Source of the DNA: Leucobacter weissii
GTDB taxonomy: Bacteria; Actinomycetota; Actinomycetes; Actinomycetales; Microbacteriaceae
DNA length: 64,000 bases
Assembly (NCBI RefSeq): GCF_017565745.1
Contig: NZ_JAGDYM010000001.1
Location: forward strand, 1 to 64,000
Direction: 5' to 3'
The notes under the pieces were generated by a model. The model was not told where the DNA came from. It did not search any database and worked only from the letters and a program-made list of their open reading frames with translations. Position numbers and translations under genes: made by a program. The stretch's first letter is position 1. The number at the start of each line of letters is the position of its first letter. Positions 34,129 through 41,343 of the stretch are shown here, in pieces.

Positions 34129-35642
34129 GGACGACCAGCACCCGGGTCATCGTGTTCGACCGCGAGGCGCGTCCCGTGGCGAGCGCGCAGCGCGAGCACC
34201 GGCAGATCTTCGAGCGCCCGGGCTGGGTCGGGCACGACGCCGGCGAGATCTGGCGGACGACCGAGGCCCTGCTCCGCGAGGCGCTGGCGAAGGCCCGCAT
34301 CGCGAGGGATCGGATCGCGGGCGTCGGCATCACCAACCAGCGCGAGACCGTCGTCGTCTGGGACGCCGCCACGGGCGAGCCCGTCGCCGACGCGATCGTC
34401 TGGCAGGACACCCGCACGCAGCCCATCGTCGACGCGCTCGCCGCCGAGCCGGATCCTGCGACGGGCGAGCCGTTCGGCGCGGAGCGGCTGCGATCCATCA
34501 CCGGGCTGCCGCTGGCCAGCTACTTCTCCGCGGGCAAGGTGCGCTGGATCCTCGACGAGATCCCGGGCGCCCGCGAGCGCGCCGAGCGGGGCGAGCTGCG
34601 TCTCGGCACGATCGACTCCTGGCTGATCTACCAGCTGACCGGCGGGGCGGCCGGCGGCGGCCTCCACGTCACGGACGTGACCAACGCGAGCCGCACGCAG
34701 CTCTGCGACCTCACGACGCTCGACTGGAGCGAGGAGGCGCTCGACGTGTTCGGCGTGCCGCGCTCGATGCTGCCCCGGATCGTGCCCTCGTCCGGCGCGA
34801 TCGGCGCGGTGCGCGGGGTCCCGGGGCTCGAGGGCGTGCCGATCGCGGGCGTGCTCGGCGATCAGCAGGCCGCGACCTTCGGCCAGGCCGCCTTCGCCCC
34901 GGGCGACGCGAAGCACACCTACGGCACCGGCGGATTCCTGATCGTGAACACCGGCGGGCGCCCGGTGCACTCCGACAACGGGCTGCTCACGACGATCGCC
35001 TACCGCCTGGGCGACGCGGCCCCCGTCTACGCCCTCGAGGGCTCGGTCGCGGTCGCAGGATCCCTGCACCACTGGTTGCGCGACAACCTCGGCCTCTTCC
35101 GCGACTCGACCGAGATCGAGGGCCTCGCCTCGAGCGTGCCCGACACGGGCGGCGCGTTCATCGTCCCGGCGTTCTCCGGTCTCTTCGCCCCCCGCTGGCG
35201 CCCGGACGCGCGCGGGGTCATCGTCGGGCTCACCCGCTTCGTGACCCGCGCCCACCTCGTGCGCGCGGCCAGCGAGGCCTGCGCCTACCAGACCGTCGAG
35301 GTGATCGACGCGGCCGCCGCGGACACCGGCGCGCCGCTCGCGGAGCTGCGCGTCGACGGCGGCGGATCCGCCAGCGACATGATGATGCAGTTCCAGGCGG
35401 ATCTGCTGGGCATCGACGTGGTGCGTCCCGAGAACCTCGAGACGACGGCCCTGGGCGCGGCGTTCGCCGCCGGTCTCGCGACCGGGGTCTGGGGCTCCAC
35501 CGGCGAGCTGCGCGGGCTCGTGCGCGAGGGCCGGCGCTGGGCGCCGCGGATGCGCGACGAGGATCGCGAGCGTCGCCTGCGGCTCTGGAACCGCGCCGTG
35601 GAGCGCTCGCTCGGCTGGGTCGACGACGACACCGCCGCCTGA
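34095..35642 (+). CDS. glpK: Glycerol kinase
   Basis: 515 residues. FGGY-family motifs: IDQGTTSTRVIVFD at the N-terminus, ITNQRETVVVWD, WQDTRT, GTIDSWLIYQLTGG, GDQQAATFGQ, YGTGGFLIVNTG and VDGGGSASDMMMQFQAD. It phosphorylates glycerol to glycerol-3-phosphate. ATG 34095 follows GGTGGAG and overlaps the stop of the 33907 leader ORF. A second ATG at 34101 matches the usual family start (MDHILAIDQ). No glycerol facilitator or GlpD lies next to it. Expression probably depends on the upstream leaderless promoter plus re-initiation. Confidence 0.96.
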   Translation: MSMDHILAIDQGTTSTRVIVFDREARPVASAQREHRQIFERPGWVGHDAGEIWRTTEALLREALAKARIARDRIAGVGITNQRETVVVWDAATGEPVADAIVWQDTRTQPIVDALAAEPDPATGEPFGAERLRSITGLPLASYFSAGKVRWILDEIPGARERAERGELRLGTIDSWLIYQLTGGAAGGGLHVTDVTNASRTQLCDLTTLDWSEEALDVFGVPRSMLPRIVPSSGAIGAVRGVPGLEGVPIAGVLGDQQAATFGQAAFAPGDAKHTYGTGGFLIVNTGGRPVHSDNGLLTTIAYRLGDAAPVYALEGSVAVAGSLHHWLRDNLGLFRDSTEIEGLASSVPDTGGAFIVPAFSGLFAPRWRPDARGVIVGLTRFVTRAHLVRAASEACAYQTVEVIDAAAADTGAPLAELRVDGGGSASDMMMQFQADLLGIDVVRPENLETTALGAAFAAGLATGVWGSTGELRGLVREGRRWAPRMRDEDRERRLRLWNRAVERSLGWVDDDTAA

Positions 35643-35645
35643 CCG

Positions 35646-35664
35646 CGGCGGGGTCGTCCCGCCG
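35646..35664 (+). terminator. Hairpin after glpK
   Basis: CGGCGGG and CCCGCCG form a perfect 7-bp stem with loop GTCGT, 4 nt after the glpK stop. Confidence 0.5.
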
Positions 35665-35814
35665 AGCGGCGAGATCCCGCGCACGAAGGAGGATCCCGCT
35701 CGCGAGGAGGAGGCGCCGATGCGGGCCGTTCGAGGGGTCTCGGAGCCGAGGGCGGCGTCGGAGCGCCGTCTCTCGTTCTCTGCCACGAGAAGGGTGCTCC
35801 GGCACGAGAGGCGG

Positions 35815-35841
35815 GCTCCGCGACCGCTGCGGAGCATGACG
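35815..35841. repeat. REP-like hairpin in the glpK-MFS gap
   Basis: GCTCCGC (35815-35821) pairs with GCGGAGC (35829-35835) and is followed by ATGACGG. The right end (GCATGACG) matches the end of the larger palindrome at 50626-50702. The rest of the 286-bp gap (35643-35928) has purine-rich stretches and no convincing gene; an ATG at 35719 with AGGAGGAGG upstream opens an Arg-rich 66-codon frame of doubtful reality. Confidence 0.35.
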
Positions 35842-35928
35842 GTCGTCGCGCTGGGTGCTTTTCGTCGGCCGACCATCGGAACGGAGTCGCGTCCGGGGGC
35901 GGCGCCGGTCGTGCCCTAGGCTGGCCGG

Positions 35929-37452
35929 GTGCAGAGCTCCGAAGCAGAACCCGACGGCGGCAGCGGTTCGGATCCCGAGATCAGACCCTGGGCCGCGCTC
36001 TGGTCGATGGTCCTCGGCTTCTTCATGATCCTCGTCGACACCACCATCGTGTCGGTGGCCAACCCCTCGATCATGGCGGCGCTCGACACGACCATGACGG
36101 CCACCCTGTGGGCGACGAGCGCGTTCCTGCTCGCGTACGCGGTGCCGCTGCTCATCACCGGGCGGCTCGGGGATCGCTTCGGGCCGCGCCGCCTGTATCT
36201 CTCCGGGCTCACGGTGTTCACGCTCGCCTCGCTCGCCTGCGGGCTCTCGCCGACGATCGAGGCGCTGATCGCGGCCCGCGTGTTCCAGGGGCTCGGCGCC
36301 GCGATGCTGACGCCGCAGACGATGGCCGTCATCACGCGGATCTTCCCGCCGCGCACCCGCGGATCGGCCATGTCGATCTGGGGCGTCACCGCGGGCGTCG
36401 CCACCCTCGTGGGCCCGATCCTCGGCGGATTCCTGCTCGGCGCCGCCGGCTGGGAGTGGATCTTCTTCGTCAACGTCCCGGTCGGCGTCGTCGCCTTCGT
36501 GCTGGCGTTCCGCTACGTGCCCCGGCTCGATACCCGCGCCCACCGCTTCGACTGGTTCGGCGTGGCGCTCAGCGCGCTGGGCATGTTCCTGCTGGTCTTC
36601 GGCCTCCAGGAGGGCGAGAGCTTCGCCTGGGGCGTCATCTGGGGGCCGATCACGGTGTGGGGGCTGATCCTGTCGGGCCTCGCGGTGCTCGCGGTGTTCG
36701 TGTGGTGGCAGCGCGCGCAGCGCGGCGAACCGCTGCTGCCGCTCCGCCTCTTCCGGGATCGCAACTTCTCGGTCGGCGCGGCGACGATCACCCTCGTGGG
36801 CCTGGGCGTCAACGCGATGTCGCTGCCGCTGATGTTCCACTTCCAGCTCGTGCGGGGCCTCACCCCCAGCCAGGCGGCGCTGCTGATGGTGCCGATGGCG
36901 ATCCTCTCGCTGCTGCTCGCCCGCCCGGTGGGGCGCTTCGTCGACCGGCGCGACGGGCGGCGCCTGGCGACGCTCGGGCTGCTGCTCCACGCCGTCGGCC
37001 TGGCGCTCTACCTGCTGCTGATGATCTGGGAGACCCCGATCGGCTGGCTGCTCGTGCCGAGCGCGGTGCTCGGCTTCGCGAACTCCTTCATGTGGGGCCC
37101 GCTGGCCTCGATCACCACCTACGGCCTCTCGCCGAGTCTCGCCGGGGCCGGATCCGGGGTCTACAACACCAACCGGCAGGTCGGCGCGGTGCTCGGCGCC
37201 GCCGCGATGGCCGCGCTGATGCAGGCGCGGCTGACCGCGGAGCTGGGCGCCGCGGCGGGCGCCGCGGGGCTCACCGAGGGCGACGGATCCGCGGGCGCCC
37301 TCCCGGAGTCCATGCGCGCGGGCTTCGCCGCGGCCATGGCCCAGTCGCTGCTGCTGCCGATCGCGGCCATGCTGCTCGGCATGGCGGTCACGCTGCTCTT
37401 CCGCCCGCGTCCGCCCGCGACCCGCAGCGTGCCGATCGTCACCCCGGGCTGA
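35929..37452 (+). CDS. MFS drug exporter, DHA2 (EmrB/QacA) type
   Basis: 507 residues with about 14 membrane helices. Helix 1 contains the DHA2 motif LVDTTIVSVANPSI. Motif A (GRLGDRFGPRRLYLSG) and motif C region (GPILGGFLLG, preceded by AGVATLVGP) are clear. Such pumps export cationic or lipophilic drugs with proton antiport. GTG 35929 is supported by TAGGCT (35917-35922) 6 nt upstream, a leaderless promoter. No regulator gene adjoins it, and it may be transcribed alone. Confidence 0.92.
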   Translation: MQSSEAEPDGGSGSDPEIRPWAALWSMVLGFFMILVDTTIVSVANPSIMAALDTTMTATLWATSAFLLAYAVPLLITGRLGDRFGPRRLYLSGLTVFTLASLACGLSPTIEALIAARVFQGLGAAMLTPQTMAVITRIFPPRTRGSAMSIWGVTAGVATLVGPILGGFLLGAAGWEWIFFVNVPVGVVAFVLAFRYVPRLDTRAHRFDWFGVALSALGMFLLVFGLQEGESFAWGVIWGPITVWGLILSGLAVLAVFVWWQRAQRGEPLLPLRLFRDRNFSVGAATITLVGLGVNAMSLPLMFHFQLVRGLTPSQAALLMVPMAILSLLLARPVGRFVDRRDGRRLATLGLLLHAVGLALYLLLMIWETPIGWLLVPSAVLGFANSFMWGPLASITTYGLSPSLAGAGSGVYNTNRQVGAVLGAAAMAALMQARLTAELGAAAGAAGLTEGDGSAGALPESMRAGFAAAMAQSLLLPIAAMLLGMAVTLLFRPRPPATRSVPIVTPG

Positions 37453-37538
37453 GGCGATCCCGGCCGACCCGCGATCCCGGTTGCGCCCTGAGCGATGCGG
37501 CGCCGCGGCGGCATCCGACGCGGTCTACTCTGTGAACC

Positions 37539-39410
37539 ATGAGCATGGGACCGGGGATGGGCGGCGAGCGCCCGCGGGTGTCCGGGCGCGACTTCGACCG
37601 CCAGCGCGAGCTGAACAGTCAGGCGCCCGAGATCCCGCGCCTCGACGCGCGCATCGCGACGCTGTTCCGCCCCTACCGCGCGCAGCTCGGCGTGATCGTC
37701 GCCCTGGTGCTGGTCTCCGCCGCGCTCGGGATCCTCCCCCCGCTGCTCACTCAGCGCGTCTTCGACGACGGGCTCTTCCCGCCGGGCGGGGCGCCGGACC
37801 TGCCCGTGCTGGTGGGCCTCGTCGCGGCGATGCTGCTGATCTTCGCGGTGAGCTCCGCGCTCGGGATCGTGCAGACCCGCTTCACCGCGCAGGTCGGCAA
37901 CCGGGTGATGGGCGACCTCCGGGTGCGCCTCTTCTCGCACCTGCAGTCGATGGAGCTGGGCTTCTTCACCCGCACCAAGACGGGGGTGATCCAGTCCCGG
38001 CTGCAGAACGACGTGGGCGGCGTCGCGGGGGTGCTCTCGAACACCGTGTCGAGCGTGATCGGCAACACGGTCACGGTGATCGCGGCCTTCGTGGCGATGC
38101 TGCTGCTCAGCTGGCAGCTCACGCTCATCGCGCTCGTGCTGCTGCCGGTGCTCGTGGCCGGGCAGCGCAAGGTCGGGCAGATGCGCGCGCGGATCGCCAG
38201 CCGCACGCAGGAGTCGCTCTCCGAGATGTCGGCGATCACGCAGGAGTCCCTCTCGGTCTCCGGGGTGCTGCTGGCGAAGACCTACTCCCGACAGAGCGCG
38301 GAGACCGAGCGCTACGCCGCGGAGAACCGGACCCAGATCGAACTGCAGGTGCGCCAGGCGATGAGCGGGCAGATCTTCTTCGCCGTCGTGCAGGTGCTGC
38401 TCTCTGCCGTGCCGGCCGTCATCTACCTCGTCTCCGGCTGGCTGATCGCCGAGGCGACGGGGCAGGGCCTCGACGCGGGGATCACCGCCGGCACGATCGT
38501 CGCCTTCACGACGGTGCAGGCGCGGCTGCTCTTCCCCATGATGGCGCTCATGCGGGTGGCGCTCGACCTGCAGACCTCGCGCGCGCTGTTCGCCCGCATC
38601 TTCGAGTACCTCGACCTGGAGCCGGCCATCGTCGACGCGCCCGACGCGGCGGAGCCCGCGGCCGAACCGCCGCTCGCGGGGACCGTGGAGTTCGAGCGGG
38701 TCAGGTTCCGGTACCCGGACGCCGCCCCGGACACGCGCCCCACGCTCGACGACGTCTCCTTCCGGGTCGAGCCGGGCGAGTTCGTCGCCTTCGTCGGCGC
38801 CTCGGGATCGGGCAAGACCACGATCGGCATGCTGATCCCTCGCCTGTACGAGGCGTCGAGCGGCGTCGTCCGCTACGCGGGCGACGACGTGCGCCGGCTG
38901 AGGCAGGAGGCGCTGATGGATCAGATCGGGGTCGTGACGCAGGACCCCTACCTCTTCCACGCCTCGATCGCGGACAACCTGCGCTACGCGAAGCCCGACG
39001 CCGCGGACGAGGAGCTCGAGCGCGTGGCGCGGCTCGCCAACATCCACGACACGATCGCCGCCTTCGAGCACGGCTACGAGACGGTGGTGGGCGAGCGCGG
39101 GTATCGGCTCTCCGGCGGCGAGAAGCAGCGGATCGCGATCGCCCGGGTGCTGCTGAAGAACCCGCGGGTGCTGGTGCTCGACGAGGCGACGAGCGCGCTC
39201 GACACGCTGAACGAGCGCGTCGTGCAGCGGGCGCTGGACGACGCGCGCAGCGGGCGCACGACGATCGCCATCGCGCATCGGCTCTCGACGGTCGTGGACG
39301 CCGACCGCATCTATGTCGTATCGGCGGGGCGCATCGTCGAGCAGGGCAGCCACGAGGAGCTGCTCCGGCTCGGCGGCGGGTATGCGGAGCTCTACGCGCA
39401 GCAGGCGTAG
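37539..39410 (+). CDS. ABC transporter, fused permease and ATPase
   Basis: 623 residues: a membrane domain with six helices (about 45-330) and an ATPase with Walker A GASGSGKTT, signature LSGGEKQR, Walker B LVLDEATSALD and the AHRLST H-loop. The cytoplasmic loop includes MELGFFTRTKTGVIQSRLQND. It is of the MsbA/multidrug half-transporter kind, presumably a homodimer. A TACTCT box (37526-37531) lies 7 nt before ATG 37539. The next gene begins about 40 bp later behind its own leaderless promoter. Confidence 0.93.
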   Translation: MSMGPGMGGERPRVSGRDFDRQRELNSQAPEIPRLDARIATLFRPYRAQLGVIVALVLVSAALGILPPLLTQRVFDDGLFPPGGAPDLPVLVGLVAAMLLIFAVSSALGIVQTRFTAQVGNRVMGDLRVRLFSHLQSMELGFFTRTKTGVIQSRLQNDVGGVAGVLSNTVSSVIGNTVTVIAAFVAMLLLSWQLTLIALVLLPVLVAGQRKVGQMRARIASRTQESLSEMSAITQESLSVSGVLLAKTYSRQSAETERYAAENRTQIELQVRQAMSGQIFFAVVQVLLSAVPAVIYLVSGWLIAEATGQGLDAGITAGTIVAFTTVQARLLFPMMALMRVALDLQTSRALFARIFEYLDLEPAIVDAPDAAEPAAEPPLAGTVEFERVRFRYPDAAPDTRPTLDDVSFRVEPGEFVAFVGASGSGKTTIGMLIPRLYEASSGVVRYAGDDVRRLRQEALMDQIGVVTQDPYLFHASIADNLRYAKPDAADEELERVARLANIHDTIAAFEHGYETVVGERGYRLSGGEKQRIAIARVLLKNPRVLVLDEATSALDTLNERVVQRALDDARSGRTTIAIAHRLSTVVDADRIYVVSAGRIVEQGSHEELLRLGGGYAELYAQQA

Positions 39411-39436
39411 TGCACGCGCGCGCCGTGCCGCAGGCG

Positions 39437-39442
39437 TAGGAT
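39437..39442 (+). promoter_or_regulatory. -10 box of aminotransferase leader (leaderless)
   Basis: TAGGAT lies 8 nt before GTG 39451, the first of two start copies. Its location supports the view that GTG 39451 was the original start. Confidence 0.55.
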
Positions 39443-39450
39443 ATGGATCC

Positions 39451-39567
39451 GTGCGCCCCATCACCCAGTCCAGCAAGCTCGCGGGCACGGGCGCGACGGC
39501 AACGCGTCGCGTTGGCGTAGCCCGTGGAGCCGCACGCGGCGGCTGTGCGAGGCGAGGAGGCAGATGA
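39451..39567 (+). CDS. Leader ORF with aminotransferase N-terminus, coupled to the intact gene
   Basis: 38 codons starting at GTG. The first 12 residues (MRPITQSSKLAG) are identical to those of the downstream aminotransferase; the remainder (TGATATRRVGVARGAARGGC and six more, ending RRGGR) is new. The TGA stop (39565-39567) overlaps the ATG of the intact gene (39564) as ATGA. A leaderless -10 box precedes it. The arrangement repeats that at glpK. Confidence 0.55.
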   Translation: MRPITQSSKLAGTGATATRRVGVARGAARGGCARRGGR

Positions 39568-39598
39568 GACCCATCACCCAGTCCAGCAAGCTCGCGGG
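39457..39598 (+). repeat. 29-bp perfect direct repeat flanking an 84-bp insert
   Basis: Bases 39457-39485 and 39570-39598 are identical (CCCATCACCCAGTCCAGCAA through CTCGCGGG). The 84 bp between them contain CAACGCGTCGCGTTG (perfect 7-bp arms, 39500-39514) and end with GAGGAGG, the ribosome-binding site of the second copy. The duplication offset is 113 bp, not a multiple of three, so the first reading frame cannot continue into the gene. Confidence 0.85.
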
Positions 39599-40781
39599 AG
39601 TCCGGTACGACGTGCGGGGGCCCATCCTGCAGGAGGCGGAGCGGCTCGAACGCGAGGGCCACGAGATCCTGAAGCTGAACATCGGCAATCCCGCCCCGTT
39701 CGGCTTCGAGGCGCCTCCCGAGATCGTGGAGGAACTGCGGCGGATCCTGCCGAAGGCACAGGGATACAGCGACTCGCGCGGCGTGCTGCCGGCGCGCGAG
39801 GCGGTGGCGCGGCACTACGACGGGGTCGGCGTCGCGGCGGTCGGACCCGACGACGTGTATCTGGGCAACGGGGTGAGCGAGCTGATCTCGCTCGTGCTGC
39901 AGGCCCTCATCAGCCCCGGCGACGAGGTGCTCGTGCCCGCCCCCGACTATCCGCTGTGGACGGCGCAGGTGACCCTCTCGGGCGGCCTGGCCGTGCACTA
40001 CCCGTGCGACGAGTCGGACGGGTGGATGCCCGACCTCGCGGCGATCGAGGAGCTGATCACCCCGGCGACCCGCGGGATCGTGCTCATCAACCCGAACAAT
40101 CCGACCGGCGCCGTCTACTCCGCGGAGCTGGTGCGCGGCTTCGCCGCTCTGGCCGAGCGCCACGGGCTCGTGCTCATGGCCGACGAGATCTACGACCGCA
40201 TCCTCTACGACGGCGCCGAGCACGAGTACGCCGCGCGTCACGTCGCCGGCACCCTCTGCCTGACCTTCGGCGGCCTGTCGAAGGCGCAGCGCGTCGCCGG
40301 CTATCGGGCGGGCTGGGTGCTCGCCTCGGGGGACCGTGCGCTCGCCGCCGACTTCCTCGAGGGGCTCACGCTGCTCGCCAACATGCGGATGTGCGCGAAC
40401 GTTCCCGCGCAGCACGCGGTCGCGGTCGCGCTGTCGGCGGAGTCGTCGATCGAGGCGCTGTGCGCCCCGGGGGGCCGTCTGCGGGAGCAGCGCGACATCG
40501 GTCATCGTCTGCTCACGGAGATCCCCGGCGTCGATTGCGCGCTCCCGGGCGGCGCGATGTACCTGTTCCCGCGGCTCGACCCCGAGCGCTATCCGATCCA
40601 CGACGATCAGCGCTTCGTCATCGAACTGCTGCGGGCGACGCGGGTGCTGGTGACCAACGGCCGCGGCTTCAACCTGCCGACGCCGGACCATCTGCGTTTC
40701 GTCACCCTGCCCGAGGCGCCGGTGCTGCGCGAGGCGATCGGACGCATCGCCGAGTATCTCGACGGGGTGCGGGTGCCGTGA
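39564..40781 (+). CDS. Class I/II aminotransferase (AlaA-like)
   Basis: 405 residues. PLP-fold landmarks are LNIGNPAPFGFEAP, NGVSELISLVLQAL, PDYPLW, NPNNPTGAVYS, DEIYDRILYD and the PLP lysine in GGLSKAQRVAGYRAGW. Length and the NPAPFGF motif fit the glutamate-pyruvate aminotransferases that make alanine. ATG 39564 follows GAGGAGG and overlaps the leader ORF's stop. An original GTG start at 39451 has been separated from the gene by the insert. A long perfect inverted repeat follows the stop. Confidence 0.93.
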   Translation: MRPITQSSKLAGVRYDVRGPILQEAERLEREGHEILKLNIGNPAPFGFEAPPEIVEELRRILPKAQGYSDSRGVLPAREAVARHYDGVGVAAVGPDDVYLGNGVSELISLVLQALISPGDEVLVPAPDYPLWTAQVTLSGGLAVHYPCDESDGWMPDLAAIEELITPATRGIVLINPNNPTGAVYSAELVRGFAALAERHGLVLMADEIYDRILYDGAEHEYAARHVAGTLCLTFGGLSKAQRVAGYRAGWVLASGDRALAADFLEGLTLLANMRMCANVPAQHAVAVALSAESSIEALCAPGGRLREQRDIGHRLLTEIPGVDCALPGGAMYLFPRLDPERYPIHDDQRFVIELLRATRVLVTNGRGFNLPTPDHLRFVTLPEAPVLREAIGRIAEYLDGVRVP

Positions 40782-40796
40782 GCAAGCCGAGCTGCG

Positions 40797-40852
40797 CAAG
40801 GGGGCAGTTGTGGTCGTTACGGGCGCTGAGAACGACCACAACTGCCCCCTTG
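40797..40852. repeat. 22-bp perfect inverted repeat between aminotransferase and rlmH
   Basis: Bases 40797-40818 (CAAGGGGGCAGTTGTGGTCG then TT) and 40831-40852 are exact reverse complements around the 12-nt loop ACGGGCGCTGAG. The stem is much longer than needed for a terminator and has no T-tract. It could be a bidirectional terminator or a small palindromic mobile repeat. Confidence 0.85.
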
Positions 40853-40884
40853 GGCGAGAGGCAGCGACGAAGGGGGAGGATGCC

Positions 40885-41343
40885 GTGACCATCCGCATCC
40901 TCGCGGTCGGCAAGAAGCACGAGAGTTGGGTCGCCGAGGGCATCGACCGCTATGAGAGGCGACTCCGCAAGCCCTTCGACGCGGCGTGGTCGCTCCTGCC
41001 GCACTCCTCCCGCGAGGGGGATGCGGCGCGGGCCGAGGAGTCCGAGCGCATCCTCGGCCGACTGGATCGCGGGGCGTTCGCGGTGCTGCTCGACGAGCGC
41101 GGACGCAACGTCGACTCGCCCGGGCTCGCGCGCGCGCTGCGGGAACCGCTCGATGCGGGGCGCACGGTGGCGCTCGTGATCGGCGGGGCGTACGGGGTGG
41201 ACGACCGCGTGCGCGACCGCGCCGACTTCGTGTGGAGCCTGTCCAAGCTCGTGTTCCCGCACCAGCTGGTGCGCCTGATCCTCGCGGAGCAGCTGTACCG
41301 CGCGCAGGAGATCCACGCCGGACGCCCCTATCATCACTCCTGA
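40885..41343 (+). CDS. rlmH: 23S rRNA (pseudouridine1915-N3)-methyltransferase
   Basis: 152 residues, close to the usual 155. SPOUT-fold motifs: IRILAVGKK at the N-terminus, FAVLLDERGRNVDSPGLA, ALVIGGAYGVDDRV and the C-terminal FPHQLVRLILAEQLYRAQEIHAGRPYHH (HQLVRLILAEQLYRA is the core). GTG 40885 follows GGGGGAGGA. It methylates the modified U1915 of helix 69 in 70S ribosomes. It converges with the LuxR gene, overlapping it by 10 bp. Confidence 0.96.
   Translation: MTIRILAVGKKHESWVAEGIDRYERRLRKPFDAAWSLLPHSSREGDAARAEESERILGRLDRGAFAVLLDERGRNVDSPGLARALREPLDAGRTVALVIGGAYGVDDRVRDRADFVWSLSKLVFPHQLVRLILAEQLYRAQEIHAGRPYHHS

Noticed and set aside
35719-35919. 66-codon ORF with a strong ribosome-binding site in the glpK-MFS gap
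   Set aside because: Arg-rich product with no recognisable feature; the region contains hairpins and overlaps the MFS promoter.
37161-40943. A 1260-codon open frame on the minus strand
   Set aside because: Antisense to the MFS, ABC and aminotransferase genes, all of which have clear family motifs.
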